The position numbers were made by a program, and so were the translations under genes. Shown here in pieces: positions 46,991 to 57,050 of a stretch of DNA of 64,000 nt. This stretch comes from Gnetum montanum (Eukaryota; Streptophyta; Gnetopsida; Gnetales; Gnetaceae). How positions within the stretch are numbered: the first letter of the stretch is position 1; each line of letters begins with the position of its first letter. The notes below the pieces were generated by a model that did no database searches, was not told the origin of the DNA, and was given only the letters and a program-made list of their open reading frames with translations. The stretch spans positions 304,040 through 368,039 of the forward strand of contig MNCI01010007.1 in assembly GCA_015680685.1 (NCBI GenBank). The letters are read 5' to 3'.

Positions 46991-48210
46991 TTGTTGCACA
47001 AAAAGAGATAGAGAAAAGAATGTTGGCTCACTTATTATTGATCATCATGGTCATGGATGTCAATGTCGGTACCTATAAAGAAAATGTGTTAGATGTAATA
47101 AGATTTCAAATAGGAATGACTAATTGGATTGGACAACTCATTCCCGTTCATGTCTACCACTCTGAAGGCTCCATTGCCATAGGCCTTAGTTATCAAGAAA
47201 GGCCCTTCCCAGTTGCCTAAGAACTTGTATGCATGCTCATGGACAGCCTTGAGAACCAGATCTTTCTTTTTGATCTTTTTCTTATTCAGGTTATTGTGAT
47301 GCTGCTATTTCTGCCTCTCTTGGTATCACTCAATGTGAGCAAGTGTTCACACTCATTGCTTTTCTATTGAGTCTAGGTCCATGGTATGCAACTCGTTGTT
47401 TTATTCATTGTTGATAGTGTTTCATAAGGCTACTCTTAGTGATGAAACCTTCAATTCAAGAGGTAAAACAACTTTAAAACCATAAACCAGGCTATATGGG
47501 GTTATGTCAGTTGCTATCCAATAGGTTGTTCAATAGTCCCAAAGTATGTGAATAAGTATTTGCTATTGTTCAACATCTTTTTCAGCAAGTTTATGATGGC
47601 CTTGTTACTAGCTTTAGCTTGTCCATTGGCTTGAGGTTAATATGGTGACAAAAAGGAATGTTTAATGCCTAGGTCTTGATAAAAGGCTTTTGTTTCTTAG
47701 CTACTAAACTATGGTTCATCATCCATGAGTATGGTCATAGGTTTGCTAAAATAGGACAATATGATATGGAGTATAAATCTATAGATTTGTTGAAACGTTG
47801 TTTTTCTTAGGGGAATAGCTTCAACCCACTTTGTGAAGTATTCGGTTGTAGTGATGATAAAGCTATGCCATGAAGAAGACTTATGTATTATATGTCCAAT
47901 GATGTTCAATTCCCACCATTTAAATGACCAAGTTATTTGAGTAGTGTATAACTCAGTTGGTGATACATGTATCACGTTGCGATGTCATTAACAAGTATCA
48001 CAAGTTTTAACCTTTTTTAGACAATCACTTTTACATAGGGCTAGTAATAGCCTAGTCATATAATGTTAGTAGCCATGGCTCTAGGTCCTACATTTCCTTC
48101 ACATATACCCTCATGAACTTGCTCAAGGACTGTGTGGGCTTTGATTTTTCCCAAGCATATGAATAATATGCCATTATAGGACCATCAACATAGTATGTTA
48201 CCACCTATAA
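46991..48210 (-). pseudogene. Integrase of Tat-2
   Basis: The open part 47709-47975 reads HVSPTELYTTQITWSFKWW, ELNIIGHI, HSFIITTTEYFTKWVEAIPLRKTT and FILHIILSYFSKPM. This is the Tat-type catalytic core start (W.F..WG.DI.G.I). The usual Asp of the first motif is Asn here (ELNIIG for GLDIIG). The C-terminal end (47130-47290) has KKDLVLKAVHEHAYKF and GNWEGPFLITKAYGNGAFRVVDMNG, a clear GPY/F-like end. Stops lie between. Confidence 0.8.
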
Positions 48211-48559
48211 TGACATAGTATTCTGGTCTTTTATGTACAATGGCCTTCTTAGAAGTAGTTAGGCCCTATGGAGATTCACCATGCATAAGGTAAAACTTGA
48301 TATCGCCATACCACTCCTTTTGAGGAGTGGTGTTGACAAAGGCTATAGAGTCACCTTTAGTATTTTTCATGATGGATATAGCATAGTTCATGGTTAAGGT
48401 AGGTAAATTACTAAACACATCAGGCATCACACTTAGGGCTAAGGTCTCAATGGCATCAACTAGCATGTTCTTAGTTCAGGATACATGTTGGATACTAACA
48501 TCTATAAATTGTTACATCGGTCTCTTTTCTAAGTCATAGAAAGGCTATAAATGTTTGGC

Positions 48560-48800
48560 TTTGTATGAATAAACCTATGTTACTTGGTTAACCACAAGTT
48601 GTGAATCACATTTGATCATTAGGCATTTGATTCCTTTGTCATGGACTACCATCATTCCCATGATTAATCCTTCATACTTAGCCATGTTGTTAGTACATGG
48701 GAATTGGAAATGGTAGGAAAAAGGTTGGATTTCACTAGAAGGTAATATGATGGCCTCATGAGTAGTTGAAGGTCCATTAAAGTGCATAACTATATCATAG
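48560..48800 (-). pseudogene. Second, archaeal-type RNase H of Tat-2
   Basis: The open stretch 48575-48787 reads MHFNGPSTTHEAIILPSSE, HFQFPCTNNMAKYEGLIMGMM, VHDKGIKCLMIKCDSQLVVNQV. CTNN-A-YE and the D-S-LV-QV end are diagnostic of the extra aRNH domain of Tat elements. The catalytic Asp of the first strand is Asn (HFNG for YFDG), and the others (E of YE, D of CDS) are kept. Confidence 0.85.
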
Positions 48801-49500
48801 TCCTTAGGTATGTTACCAACAATGTTGACATGCTCGTTAAGGAATTTAGGATCTACGGCTACATGGTCTTCTACTAGTGAAATAGTAAGTTATGTAATTA
48901 TTACTTGGCCTTTCATTAATGTTTGAGAGATGTAATGGAGGTTACATTTGGGTATTATGGCTTTCCAATGAGCTATACGACTACTCTTGTAGATATTGGT
49001 TATTATGGCTCTAAGTACATTGACCTTGCAAATGATGTTGACCTGGCTCCTAACAAGGTAGTGTCTCCACTTCTTCAATAAGAAGACCAGGTCTAGATAA
49101 GACTTCTTTACTTCAGTGTATCCAGCTCATGGGAAATTAATGCATGGCTTAGGTAGTATATGGGAAGCTCTACCCCATCATCTTGTTTCTGTAAGGTAGA
49201 TGTAAAAACGTTTATCCTTTTATGGGGGATAGACCATGGATAATTGTGCCAACTCTTGCTTAAGTTTTTTAAAGGCTTCTTGCATTGAGATTTCCACTCA
49301 TAGTGAACTCATTTCTGAAGCTAGTGTTAAATGGGTTGTAACTTATCCTTAAGCCTAATGATAAACCTATGAATAAATTGTAGCCTACCTTGCAGTCCCC
49401 AAAGATCCTTAAGGTTGGTTGGTGCTACCAAGTTGGATATGGCCTTAACTTATCAGGATTAACATGTATTCTTACTTTGGATACTACAAAGTCAAGAATC
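48801..49500 (-). pseudogene. First RNase H and tether of Tat-2
   Basis: The tether is open at 48890-49078: KKWRHYLVRSQVNIICKVNVL, SSRIAHWKAIIPKCNLHYISQTLMKGQVI, matching the LR.Y...H.V.LI.K.DPL, GR.AKW..LL.EFDI.Y..QK.IKGQ pattern of Tat elements. Upstream parts up to 49500 are broken by stops. Confidence 0.7.
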
Positions 49501-50180
49501 TTACTGATTTTGATGCCACAGACACACTTCTTGGGGTTAAGCCTAAACTCATATTTAAGACGTCATTTCAACATAAGGTCAAGGTCATGCACATGGTCGA
49601 TAGTCATTTTGGATTTAATGACTATATCATCTACATAGTCATTAAGCAATTCTAGCATATAGTCACTAAAGATAGATGTCATTACTCTTTGGTAGGTTAC
49701 TCCTACATTCTTTAGACCAAAGGGCATCATGGTGTAACAAAAGGTACCCCAAGGGGTTATGAAGGTCATACAAAAGTTGGTGCTCTAGGTTAATCCTAAT
49801 TTGGTTATATCTTGAGAACCCATCCATGAAGGATAATAAGACATGTATGATCATAGTATCAATAAGTTGATCAATACTAGACAAATGAAAGTCATCGTTG
49901 ATAGTTTTCTCATTTAGATCTAGGAAATTGATATAGATACATATACTCTCATTTTTCTTAGGAACTACGACTATGTTGAACACCCATTCTATGTAATAGA
50001 TAGCTCTAATGAAACCAAATTGATATAATTGTATGATTTTATCACAAACTTCTAGGGCTAAATTTAGTTTGATCTTATGAACTCTTTGCTTAACTAGCTT
50101 GATACTAGGATTGAGTATGATATTATGTTGTATTAGGTGTGGGTCAAAACCTAGCGTATCTTCTTATGACTAGGAAAAGG
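49501..50180 (-). pseudogene. pol: Reverse transcriptase of Tat-2 (YVDD intact)
   Basis: From the right: LGFDPHLIQHNIILNPSIKLVKQRVHKIKLNLALEV (50000-50160) is the RT N-terminus. Next comes VVVPKKNES, YINFLDLNEKTINDDFHLSSIDQLID and LLSFMDGFSRYNQIRI (49800-49983). In the next frame are MTFITPWGTFCYTMMPFGLKNVGVTYQRVM and LLNDYVDDIVIKS (49563-49769). The YVDD motif is unchanged. At least one frameshift is present. Confidence 0.88.
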
Positions 50181-50580
50181 TCTTAATGTTATCTTGGAGG
50201 ACCTTGGTGATGTCCTGAGCCTACTGAGGTTCTAGTGAAAAACTTAGTTTTAATGTTTTCTCCTCACCACTATGTGTCATGATAGGAAATCTCAACTAGA
50301 GAGTCCTTAGTGATATTGCCAACCTCAAGGTCAAGGGTTTTAACTAGGTTTTCAAGCCACTCTATAGGTTTGTCTATTAAGCCTATATGGTTGATTGGAC
50401 TATCAGGCTCAAGATCTAGGTAATTAAGGTTAATGAATTATTGAACATCATCATGAGGTCTGGTTAGACTTAAAGGCACACTGAATTACTCCCAGGTATG
50501 CATACTCCACTCCTGCATATCAACCATAAGCACATTAAATGGCACCTATGTGATAACATTAACAAATAATGCCAAAACAA
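50181..50580 (-). pseudogene. Protease-RT linker of Tat-2
   Basis: The element strand gives a partly open, acidic stretch (INLNYLDLEPDSPINHIGLIDKPIEWLENLVK, among others). It lies where the connector between protease and RT is expected. No protease motif is visible beyond it. Confidence 0.4.
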
Positions 50581-51664
50581 AGCAAAATACTTTAGTAATA
50601 GCCAAAATATGTTAAACTAAGAATCAAGAAAGGTTTAAACAAGGCCACTTAAAGGTCACCAAAGGTAGGTGAAGATAAATAAGCAAAATAAAGGTTAAAT
50701 AAGGTTAAACAAAGGCTAAATGATTGTAGAATGGAGTCAAATAAAGGCTAAATGATGGTCAAACTCCATTCAATGATGTCAATTAAGGTTAAAGAATGGG
50801 TAGTGGAGGCTATAAAAAAGGAATTAAGGTATGTAGGGCATACTAAAGGCCAAATAGCATGAAATGAGGTCAAATAAAGACTAAACGATGGTCAAATGAG
50901 GCCAAATCATGATTTAACAATGGTCAAGCACCCCTAAAAGATATCAAACAGGGCAAAAACATAGTCAACAAAGGTCATAGGGGATAGAACAAAGAAGATA
51001 GGGTAGACCTAAGGCCTACTAACATGGAGTAAAGCTAAATGATAGCTGAATAATGACAAATGATGTTAAATGAGGCTCAAATGATGGTCAAATCCCATTT
51101 GATGATGCTCTAAAGGATAAAACAAGGGCACAACAATGTCCAATGGTGTAAGTTATTATCAAACCTAGTTTTCCAAGCTTGAATGATGTCAAACAAAAAA
51201 AAAAATATTTGGTGGGATAGGGCCAAATGATGCTAAAATGACAATAATGAAGCCAAATGACATTAAATGATAGGGCAACAAAGGTCAATGATGTATACCA
51301 AGGTCAAACCAAGTCAAAATATAGTGAAACAAGATGAAACCAATTAAGGTAGAAAAAATATGGTAAAACATGATCAATATTGATTAATTAGGGTTAGATT
51401 TTGCCAGTTTTAGGCATTAGCAGGGCATAGTAGAGGCTTGTAGGGCTGATGGGGGAGTTTGAACACATGATAAATTCATTTTGAGGTTGTTTAAAGGCAA
51501 AAGTAAAACATTTTGTTGTGACTACGCTAGGCCTAGCCAAGACTACATGAACTAGCATAGTTGGGATAGGCCCTAGTGTAGTTAGTATTAGTAGATGATT
51601 TTCCAGGTTTGTTATGATCAATTTTAAGTTCCTAATGGTCTACATGGCTAACATAGTGGATTAT
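50581..51664. repeat. Degenerate AAATGATGGTCAA-rich low-complexity stretch
   Basis: Words such as aaggctaaatgatgg, gtcaaatgaggccaaat and aaggtcaa recur dozens of times without fixed period up to about 51370. There is strong strand bias (few C-rich words on +). It lies between Tat-2 and Ath-4. It could be the 5' untranslated region of Tat-2 or a decayed satellite. Confidence 0.5.
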
Positions 51665-52513
51665 TGATGAGTCACATTTATTGGCTACATCAACGCATCA
51701 TATCATGCATCGATGAGGCCCTGTCAACATAGTGTTTACTTTTTGGCTATAAATACATGCCCACCAGCCACATTTATGGTAATGAGATTTCAGTAGTACT
51801 GAAGCTTTTACAATTTTTTCATTTGAGAGTTAGAATATTTCTCCCAAGTGCCCACAGTAAGAGTCATTGAGTGTACGGATCTTTATTTGAGCATTATTGT
51901 ACCTGAGCATGATAGTGTGTGCAATAATAAAGATGAGCTTTTTGATAAACCTTGCAGCATTCTAGATAGATTAAATATTTTATTTATGTATTTAATGTTT
52001 TCAATTATTTATTAAATGTTTTCTAGTAATTAACAATATAAACTAGAGAGATTAAACACATAAGTATGACCACTTCGAGCATAGCATGTATTCACTTGGT
52101 AATCCTAGTAGCATTATGACTTGGTATGCCTAGTAGTATAGTGCTTGGTAACCTAGCAATGGATATATGGGTTCAAGATGTGCGTGGAAAGTGGGACTAG
52201 ATGCTTATGTTAGGACTACTTAGATACTAGTTAATTAGTTAAATTAAATTAGTAATCCAATTACTTTTATCTCCTTTTAAATACCCAAATCATAAAATAC
52301 AAAATGATAAAAATCAAATGCCGAAATTACACTTAACCATACCAATGTATGTCACAAGTGTAATTGGGAAGACAATGAACAACCTTAAGGCAATGTTCAC
52401 TACCTAGAAGACTAGTGCACTAAAAACTATAAAGTCCATAGAATTTAACCAGATCACATGTGAATGCTTTGTGATTTGTATGGTTGGACGTAGGGGTAAC
52501 TCGCCACTCATCA
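51665..52513 (+). repeat. 5' LTR of Ath-4
   Basis: 849 bp, TGATGAGTCACATT to CGCCACTCATCA, TG...CA. It has TATA at 51747-51755 and AATAAA at 51926-51931. The R/U5 block ('gagtcattgagtgtacggatctttatt' onward) aligns with Ath-1 (6550) and Ath-2. U3 lacks both the CTCTAATAATTAGAG array of Ath-2 and the GATATC units of Ath-1 and Ath-3. Confidence 0.88.
51747..51755 (+). promoter_or_regulatory. TATA box of Ath-4 LTR
   Basis: CTATAAATA, about 80 bp from the LTR start, at the family position upstream of R. Confidence 0.7.
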
Positions 52514-52514
52514 T

Positions 52515-52532
52515 TGGCACTGTTATCAGGGA
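52515..52532 (+). promoter_or_regulatory. Primer-binding site for tRNA-Asp (Ath-4)
   Basis: TGGCACTGTTATCAGGGA. Five differences from the tRNA-Asp complement, all C-to-T or G-to-A. Confidence 0.85.
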
Positions 52533-52699
52533 CTTTGTTTGTTGAAACATGTGCTATCTAGGATTAGTGAATATTATTTATATTTTTGGATGAACTCAAG
52601 GTCAAAATTACTCTTGGTGACATATAAACTATTAAGCACATTGATAATTTTATTCATTTTACAAAATGTCTTCTTCTTTCCACAAACGTGAAGATGTCA

Positions 52700-54470
52700 A
52701 ATAGTTGATCCCATAGGAGTGCAAGGTGGTATATACTCATCTAGATGAGTATGTACTAGATTTCACCTTCATCCTACATCAAGATGAACAATTGCGATGG
52801 CATGATATGGAGGGTAACATCATCTTACCCCTCAATTGATCTATACCCAGGATGCTATTTCAAACTCATAAGAAGTTGGACATTCTAGATCTTCATGGGA
52901 AATATATTGTGAATGGCTATGTAAGATTGACATTAAGAGAAGAATCATGAGGCTATGAAGGAGAAACATTTCACTAATCCCTTGTTCCTACTAGATCAAG
53001 ATGACAATGAGGATCCTCCCTTTGAAGGTTCTCAACATGAAGATTCTCCACCCTCTGTTATTGGTAATGAGGGTGTGACGCTAAACCTATGGTTAACTAT
53101 TCATAAAATAGGTTCAAGAAAAATTGATAGTCAAGGTAGGGACTTGGGTAAACATCACAATAGCAAGGGATGTAAGGATGGTGGTCGTAATGAGAAAAAT
53201 CATGGTGGTAGACACTGTGGTGGCAGTGGTGGTCCACCTTCCTCTCCATTCTCTTCATTCAATTTTGAACATTCCTCTTCATTTGCTAGTTCTCATAGAA
53301 GCTACCATTGAAATAATCATGATCAAGACAATAATGATCATCAAGACCACCAAGATCGAAGGGGGTGACTGGAACCATCATCAACATCATCGACGTAGCA
53401 ATGATGATGATCCTTTGTTGGTGATTAGAAGTATGCTTAGCATTGTAGAGGTAGTTAGAATTCCAACTAGGCATATGAAAGATAGTCAGATTAAGTGCTT
53501 AGACATAAATAATATCTCAAGATTTGAGGGTGGATACAACTTTTATCCACAGACATACCTACAAGCTTTCCACAATGCTTGTGCCTTACAGAATATAGAA
53601 AATGAGTGGCAAGAACTCAAGCTTTTTCCTAGGACACTCATCAAGGAAGCTAAAAATTGGTACCAGTCCTTGGAACCGGAATCTATTCGGAGATGGAGTA
53701 CCATGTTGGAGCTATTCAATGATAAATATCAAACATACTTCAAAGTGTCTAATCTAAGGAGGTAGATCCAAGGATGGAAACAAGAAACACATGAACCCTT
53801 GGATGCTACTATGGGTAGATGTTATTCACTCTTACACTGATCTCCTAGCCATGGTTATTCTTAGAGGGAACAACTTCACCACATCATAGCTGGGCTTAGA
53901 GTAGAAACTAGAAGAATTCTTGGGCTATATGCCCAAGGAAGATTGTTTGAACTGAGAGCTCATCAGATCCAAAGGCTAATTGAGTATGTAGAAAAAGTAG
54001 AAGGTGAGTTGTGAAAAGAGAGAAAGTGTAGAAGAGTATAATAGGGATCCTTCCATTAGGAAACAAGAGGTTCAATTTTGTAATGAAGAGTAGTCATTAC
54101 TCGATGAAGTGGTGAATAGGAAAACCTTTCCCATTCAGAAATTTTTTTCTAATATTTTGGCAAAGGTTGATAAATTATGGGAATTTTTGGATGAAAGATT
54201 CCAAGCTGCTATAAAGATTGCTAAAGAATCCAAAGAGCAAAATAGTGATCATTATTGTAAGAGGTGAAAAGAAGTTGAATGTGCCTACCAAAGAGGTAAG
54301 GGTAAAGCTATAGCCATAGAGGAAGTTGTGAAAACCAACTTTGATGATGAAACTAATTGTGATATTTATCAATATGAACATCCAAAGGGTTGTTACCTTG
54401 TGGTGTCACACTTATAAGAGTTTGGGATGCATGCATTGAATTCTCAACTAGCATGTAGGTAAGCACCTAG
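52700..54470 (+). pseudogene. gag: Gag of Ath-4
   Basis: The start (52720-52840) reads VYTHLDEYVLDFTFILHQDEQLRWHDMEGNIIL. The middle (52955-53311) is open: a D/E-rich part, then Gly/His/Ser-rich GGRNEKNHGGRHCGGSGGPPSSPFSS. After a frameshift near 53310-53400 comes the core (53437-53765): IPTRHMKDSQIKCLDINNISRFEGGYN, LQAFHNACALQNIENEWQELKLFPRTLIKEAKNWYQSLEPESIRRWSTMLELFNDKYQTYFKVSNLRR. The tail (54120-54440) ends CDIYQYEHPKGC...HALNS. The gag-end stop of Ath-1 and Ath-2 is replaced by a sense codon here. Confidence 0.85.
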
Positions 54471-54529
54471 ATGATTACCTTATCCTCAATGCAATCTAAG
54501 GTAGTTCCACCAACAACAACAAACTTACT

Positions 54530-55011
54530 ACCCAAGTGGAGCTCCTCCATAAACTTATGCATAATACCAATAATGGTACCAACCATAATTGTAAGGAATG
54601 CCATTGCCAAGGTAGTAGTATCCTTATAGGCAAATAGATCCATACAGGTACTATGTTCAGCATCTCTCCAAGAAGTTCTACAAGTCATACCTCATTTTAG
54701 CATCACTATTACCCTCCAAAGTATCACTAAACATATTCATCATCTACTTGAGGGGAAAACCCATTTCCATACCCAAGTGGAACTCCTCCATAACCTTATG
54801 AATAATACCAATAATGGTACCAACAACAATTATGAGGAATGCCACCACCAAGGTAGTAGTATCCTTATAGGCAACCAAATCCATATGGGTACTATGTTCA
54901 GCATCTCTCCAAGAAGTTATACAAGTCAGATGTCATTTTAGCATCACTATTACCCTCCAGAGTACCACTGAACACATTCATCATCTACTTGAGGGGAAAA
55001 CCCATATCCAT
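54530..55011 (+). repeat. Tandem duplication of about 241 bp in the gag-protease linker (Ath-4)
   Basis: Copies at about 54530-54770 and 54771-55011 share nearly all words, for example 'acccaagtggagctcctccataa', 'aaggtagtagtatccttatagg' and 'tacttgaggggaaaaccc'. Differences are few and mostly transitions. Confidence 0.9.
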
Positions 55012-55022
55012 ATCATCCTCTG

Positions 55023-55118
55023 CATCCATTTGCATATGCACCTTCACCTTCAACCTAGTTACCTCCTANACATCCATTTGCATATGCACCTTCACCTTCA
55101 ACCTAGTTACCTCCTACT
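55023..55118 (+). repeat. Exact 48-bp direct repeat with N at the junction
   Basis: 55023-55070 and 55071-55118 are identical apart from the last few bases of the first copy, which contain the single N at 55069. An exact copy in such decayed DNA, with N at the join, looks like two contig ends placed side by side without merging. Confidence 0.85.
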
Positions 55119-55354
55119 CCATCCATGTAGTTTGAGATTCCTTCACAATCGCAATAATGAAATGCGACGAGGGTTGTAAATTCATAACTTGTTTTCTAGC
55201 CAAGTGGTTTAGACAATCAATCTAGAAAAAGACCCCTTCTTTTGATCCAACAGTCCTCTCTAACCCTCACAACCTAGTATGATTAATCATCTTGCATCTC
55301 CAATACCCTAATCCTTTGCACCAAATACCTTTGAGTGCCCTTCAAACCAAATGT

Positions 55355-55870
55355 TGCCTCGAATTCATACTATGATGCTTACTCATGTTGTTTCTGACTA
55401 GATCAAGGCTAGTAATCTTCCCACGAAAAGATCTAACCTAGGAAATCTACTCATTTACCTACAAATTGCTGGACATGAGTCATGTAAGGCTCTTCTTAAC
55501 TCTCGTTCTAGAGTTAATCTCATCTCCCATGACATGTACAAGGCCTAGAACCTACCATATCTCAAGAAGAGCGACATCCATCTAGAATTGGTAGATTAGT
55601 CAATTACTATTCCTTTGGGAATAGTAGAGGACATTGTAACCACAGTTTGTGGGTAGTTTTATGTTGCTGATATTCTAGTGATCAGGGTTGAAAACTACAA
55701 AAGTGATTTTTCCATCATTATGGGAAGAGCTTGGTTAAGCATGGTGGATGCACGTATGGGCATAAGGGATTAGTCTCTAGAAATATCCAAAGAAAATGAA
55801 TTTGGCAAGATAGAGAAGAAGCGTATTTCATGCATTGTGTATAGTGATAATGGGTGTAATTGTGTGTAAA
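55355..55870 (+). pseudogene. pro: Aspartic protease of Ath-4, active-site Asp lost
   Basis: The frame gives MMLTHVVSD, LLIYLQIAGHESCKALL, then NSRSRVNLISHDMYKA where Ath-2 has DLGSDVNLIS. IVEDIVTTVCG and FSIIMGRAWLS (I.GR.WL motif, about 55710-55738) follow. Asp is Asn and the conserved Gly is Arg, so catalysis is excluded. Stops are present. Confidence 0.8.
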
Positions 55871-55984
55871 AGAATTGGTCCATTGAAAGTACATACATTA
55901 AATCATGCAATTTGTATGCATAAGAAATCAATTTTTAAAGGTGTCCATATGTAGAAACCACAAAATAGGAGGACACCTAGTGGC

Positions 55985-56250
55985 TGATAGCTAACTCAGA
56001 TAGCAACACATTATGCATGGAACCAAATAAGAGCCTAACATGTGTTTATGTTGAAGGCATGGATAAACTTGAATAAGTTCATCCCCAACTCTCTGATGAA
56101 GATGATGATACCTATTGGGGAGAGTTGGAAATCCTTGATAACTTCAAGTAGGAGCTCCTAGAGCTAAAAAATTTACTGATCAGCATGGAATATGTATTTT
56201 TAAACACTGGTAAACTAGTCATAATTATTGCCAAACTTGCTCCTTAACAA
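55985..56250 (+). pseudogene. Protease-RT linker of Ath-4
   Basis: The conserved acidic block reads DDTYWGELEILDNFK.ELLELKNLL..MEYVFLNTGKLVIIIAKLAP with stops. It is colinear with 10553-10789 and 27114-27347. Confidence 0.7.
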
Positions 56251-57050
56251 AAAGAAAATCTGTTAAAGGTGGTTAACAAATGGCCAACAACCTTTTCTTA
56301 GTCATATCTTGAGCTAATAGGAATCAATCTAAGGATATGCTAGCATTGCATTTACATTGACTCAGCCATGAAGGCTAGAAGATAGCTGTAGAGGTGGTTG
56401 AACCCTAGATTGAAGTAGATCGTCAAGATGGAAATTGAATAACTCCTTAAAGTGGGGTTCATCTATCCCATTGCGAATAGTGAGTGTGTTAGCCCACTCA
56501 TAATTGTGCTAAAGTAAGATGGAAAATGGTGGGTCTACATCAACTTCAGGCTATTGAATATGGTAACATTTAAAAATCATTTTCCATTGCCATTTGTGGA
56601 TCAAGTGTTGGACACCATATCTGGGCATTGTTATTATTGCTTGTTGGATGGTTATAGTGGTTATAACCAAATCCAAATTGCACCAGAAGATCAGGCCAAG
56701 ATAACATTCATGAGTCCTTGGGGAACTTTTACATATTGTAAGATGCCATTCAGTCTGTGTAATGCCCCTACAACATTTTAACAAATGGTCCTTAGTATTT
56801 TCTAATAGAAAATTGGTAATGATGTGGAAGTCTTCATGGATGACTTTTCCACCTATAAAGATACATTTGAGCAAGCCTTGGACCACCTTGAGCAAGTACT
56901 AAAGAGATGTGTTGAAACAAATCTATAACTCAATTGGCAAAAGAGGCATCTCATGGTCCAAGAAGGCATTGTACTGGGGCATAGAATCACTCAAGCAAGA
57001 ATTGAGGTAGACCTAGAAAAGATAAGGATCATCCAAGGAATAACACACTA
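56251..57050 (+). pseudogene. pol: Reverse transcriptase of Ath-4
   Basis: Blocks in order are LLKVGFIYPIANSE, NMVTFKNHFPLPFVDQVLDTISGHCYYCLLDGYSGYNQIQIAPEDQAKITFMSPWGTFTYCKMPFSLCNAPTTF (open, 56554-56781), then after a stop QMVLSIF and DVEVFMDDFSTYKDTFEQALDHLEQVLKRCVETNL. FMDDF is intact at about 56830-56845. Connection words GHRITQARIEVDLEKI follow. Confidence 0.88.

Larger units (their letters stand above)
44851..50580 (-). mobile_element. Tat-2: Tat/Ogre-like Ty3/gypsy element, 5'-truncated
   Basis: In element sense the order is RT, RNase H, second (archaeal-type) RNase H, integrase, noncoding spacer, polypurine tract, LTR. Dual RNase H is the hallmark of the Tat lineage. Gag, protease and the 5' LTR are not recognisable to the right of 50580, where a degenerate low-complexity stretch begins. 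Ath-4 starts at 51665. The outer LTR border near 44851 is a guess. Confidence 0.75.

Noticed and set aside
53124-53400. Val/Ile-rich N-terminal part of the 213-codon + frame in Ath-4
   Set aside because: Only the part after about 53400 is gag core; the earlier part is a shifted reading of the Gly/His-rich gag middle that is open in another frame (52955-53311).
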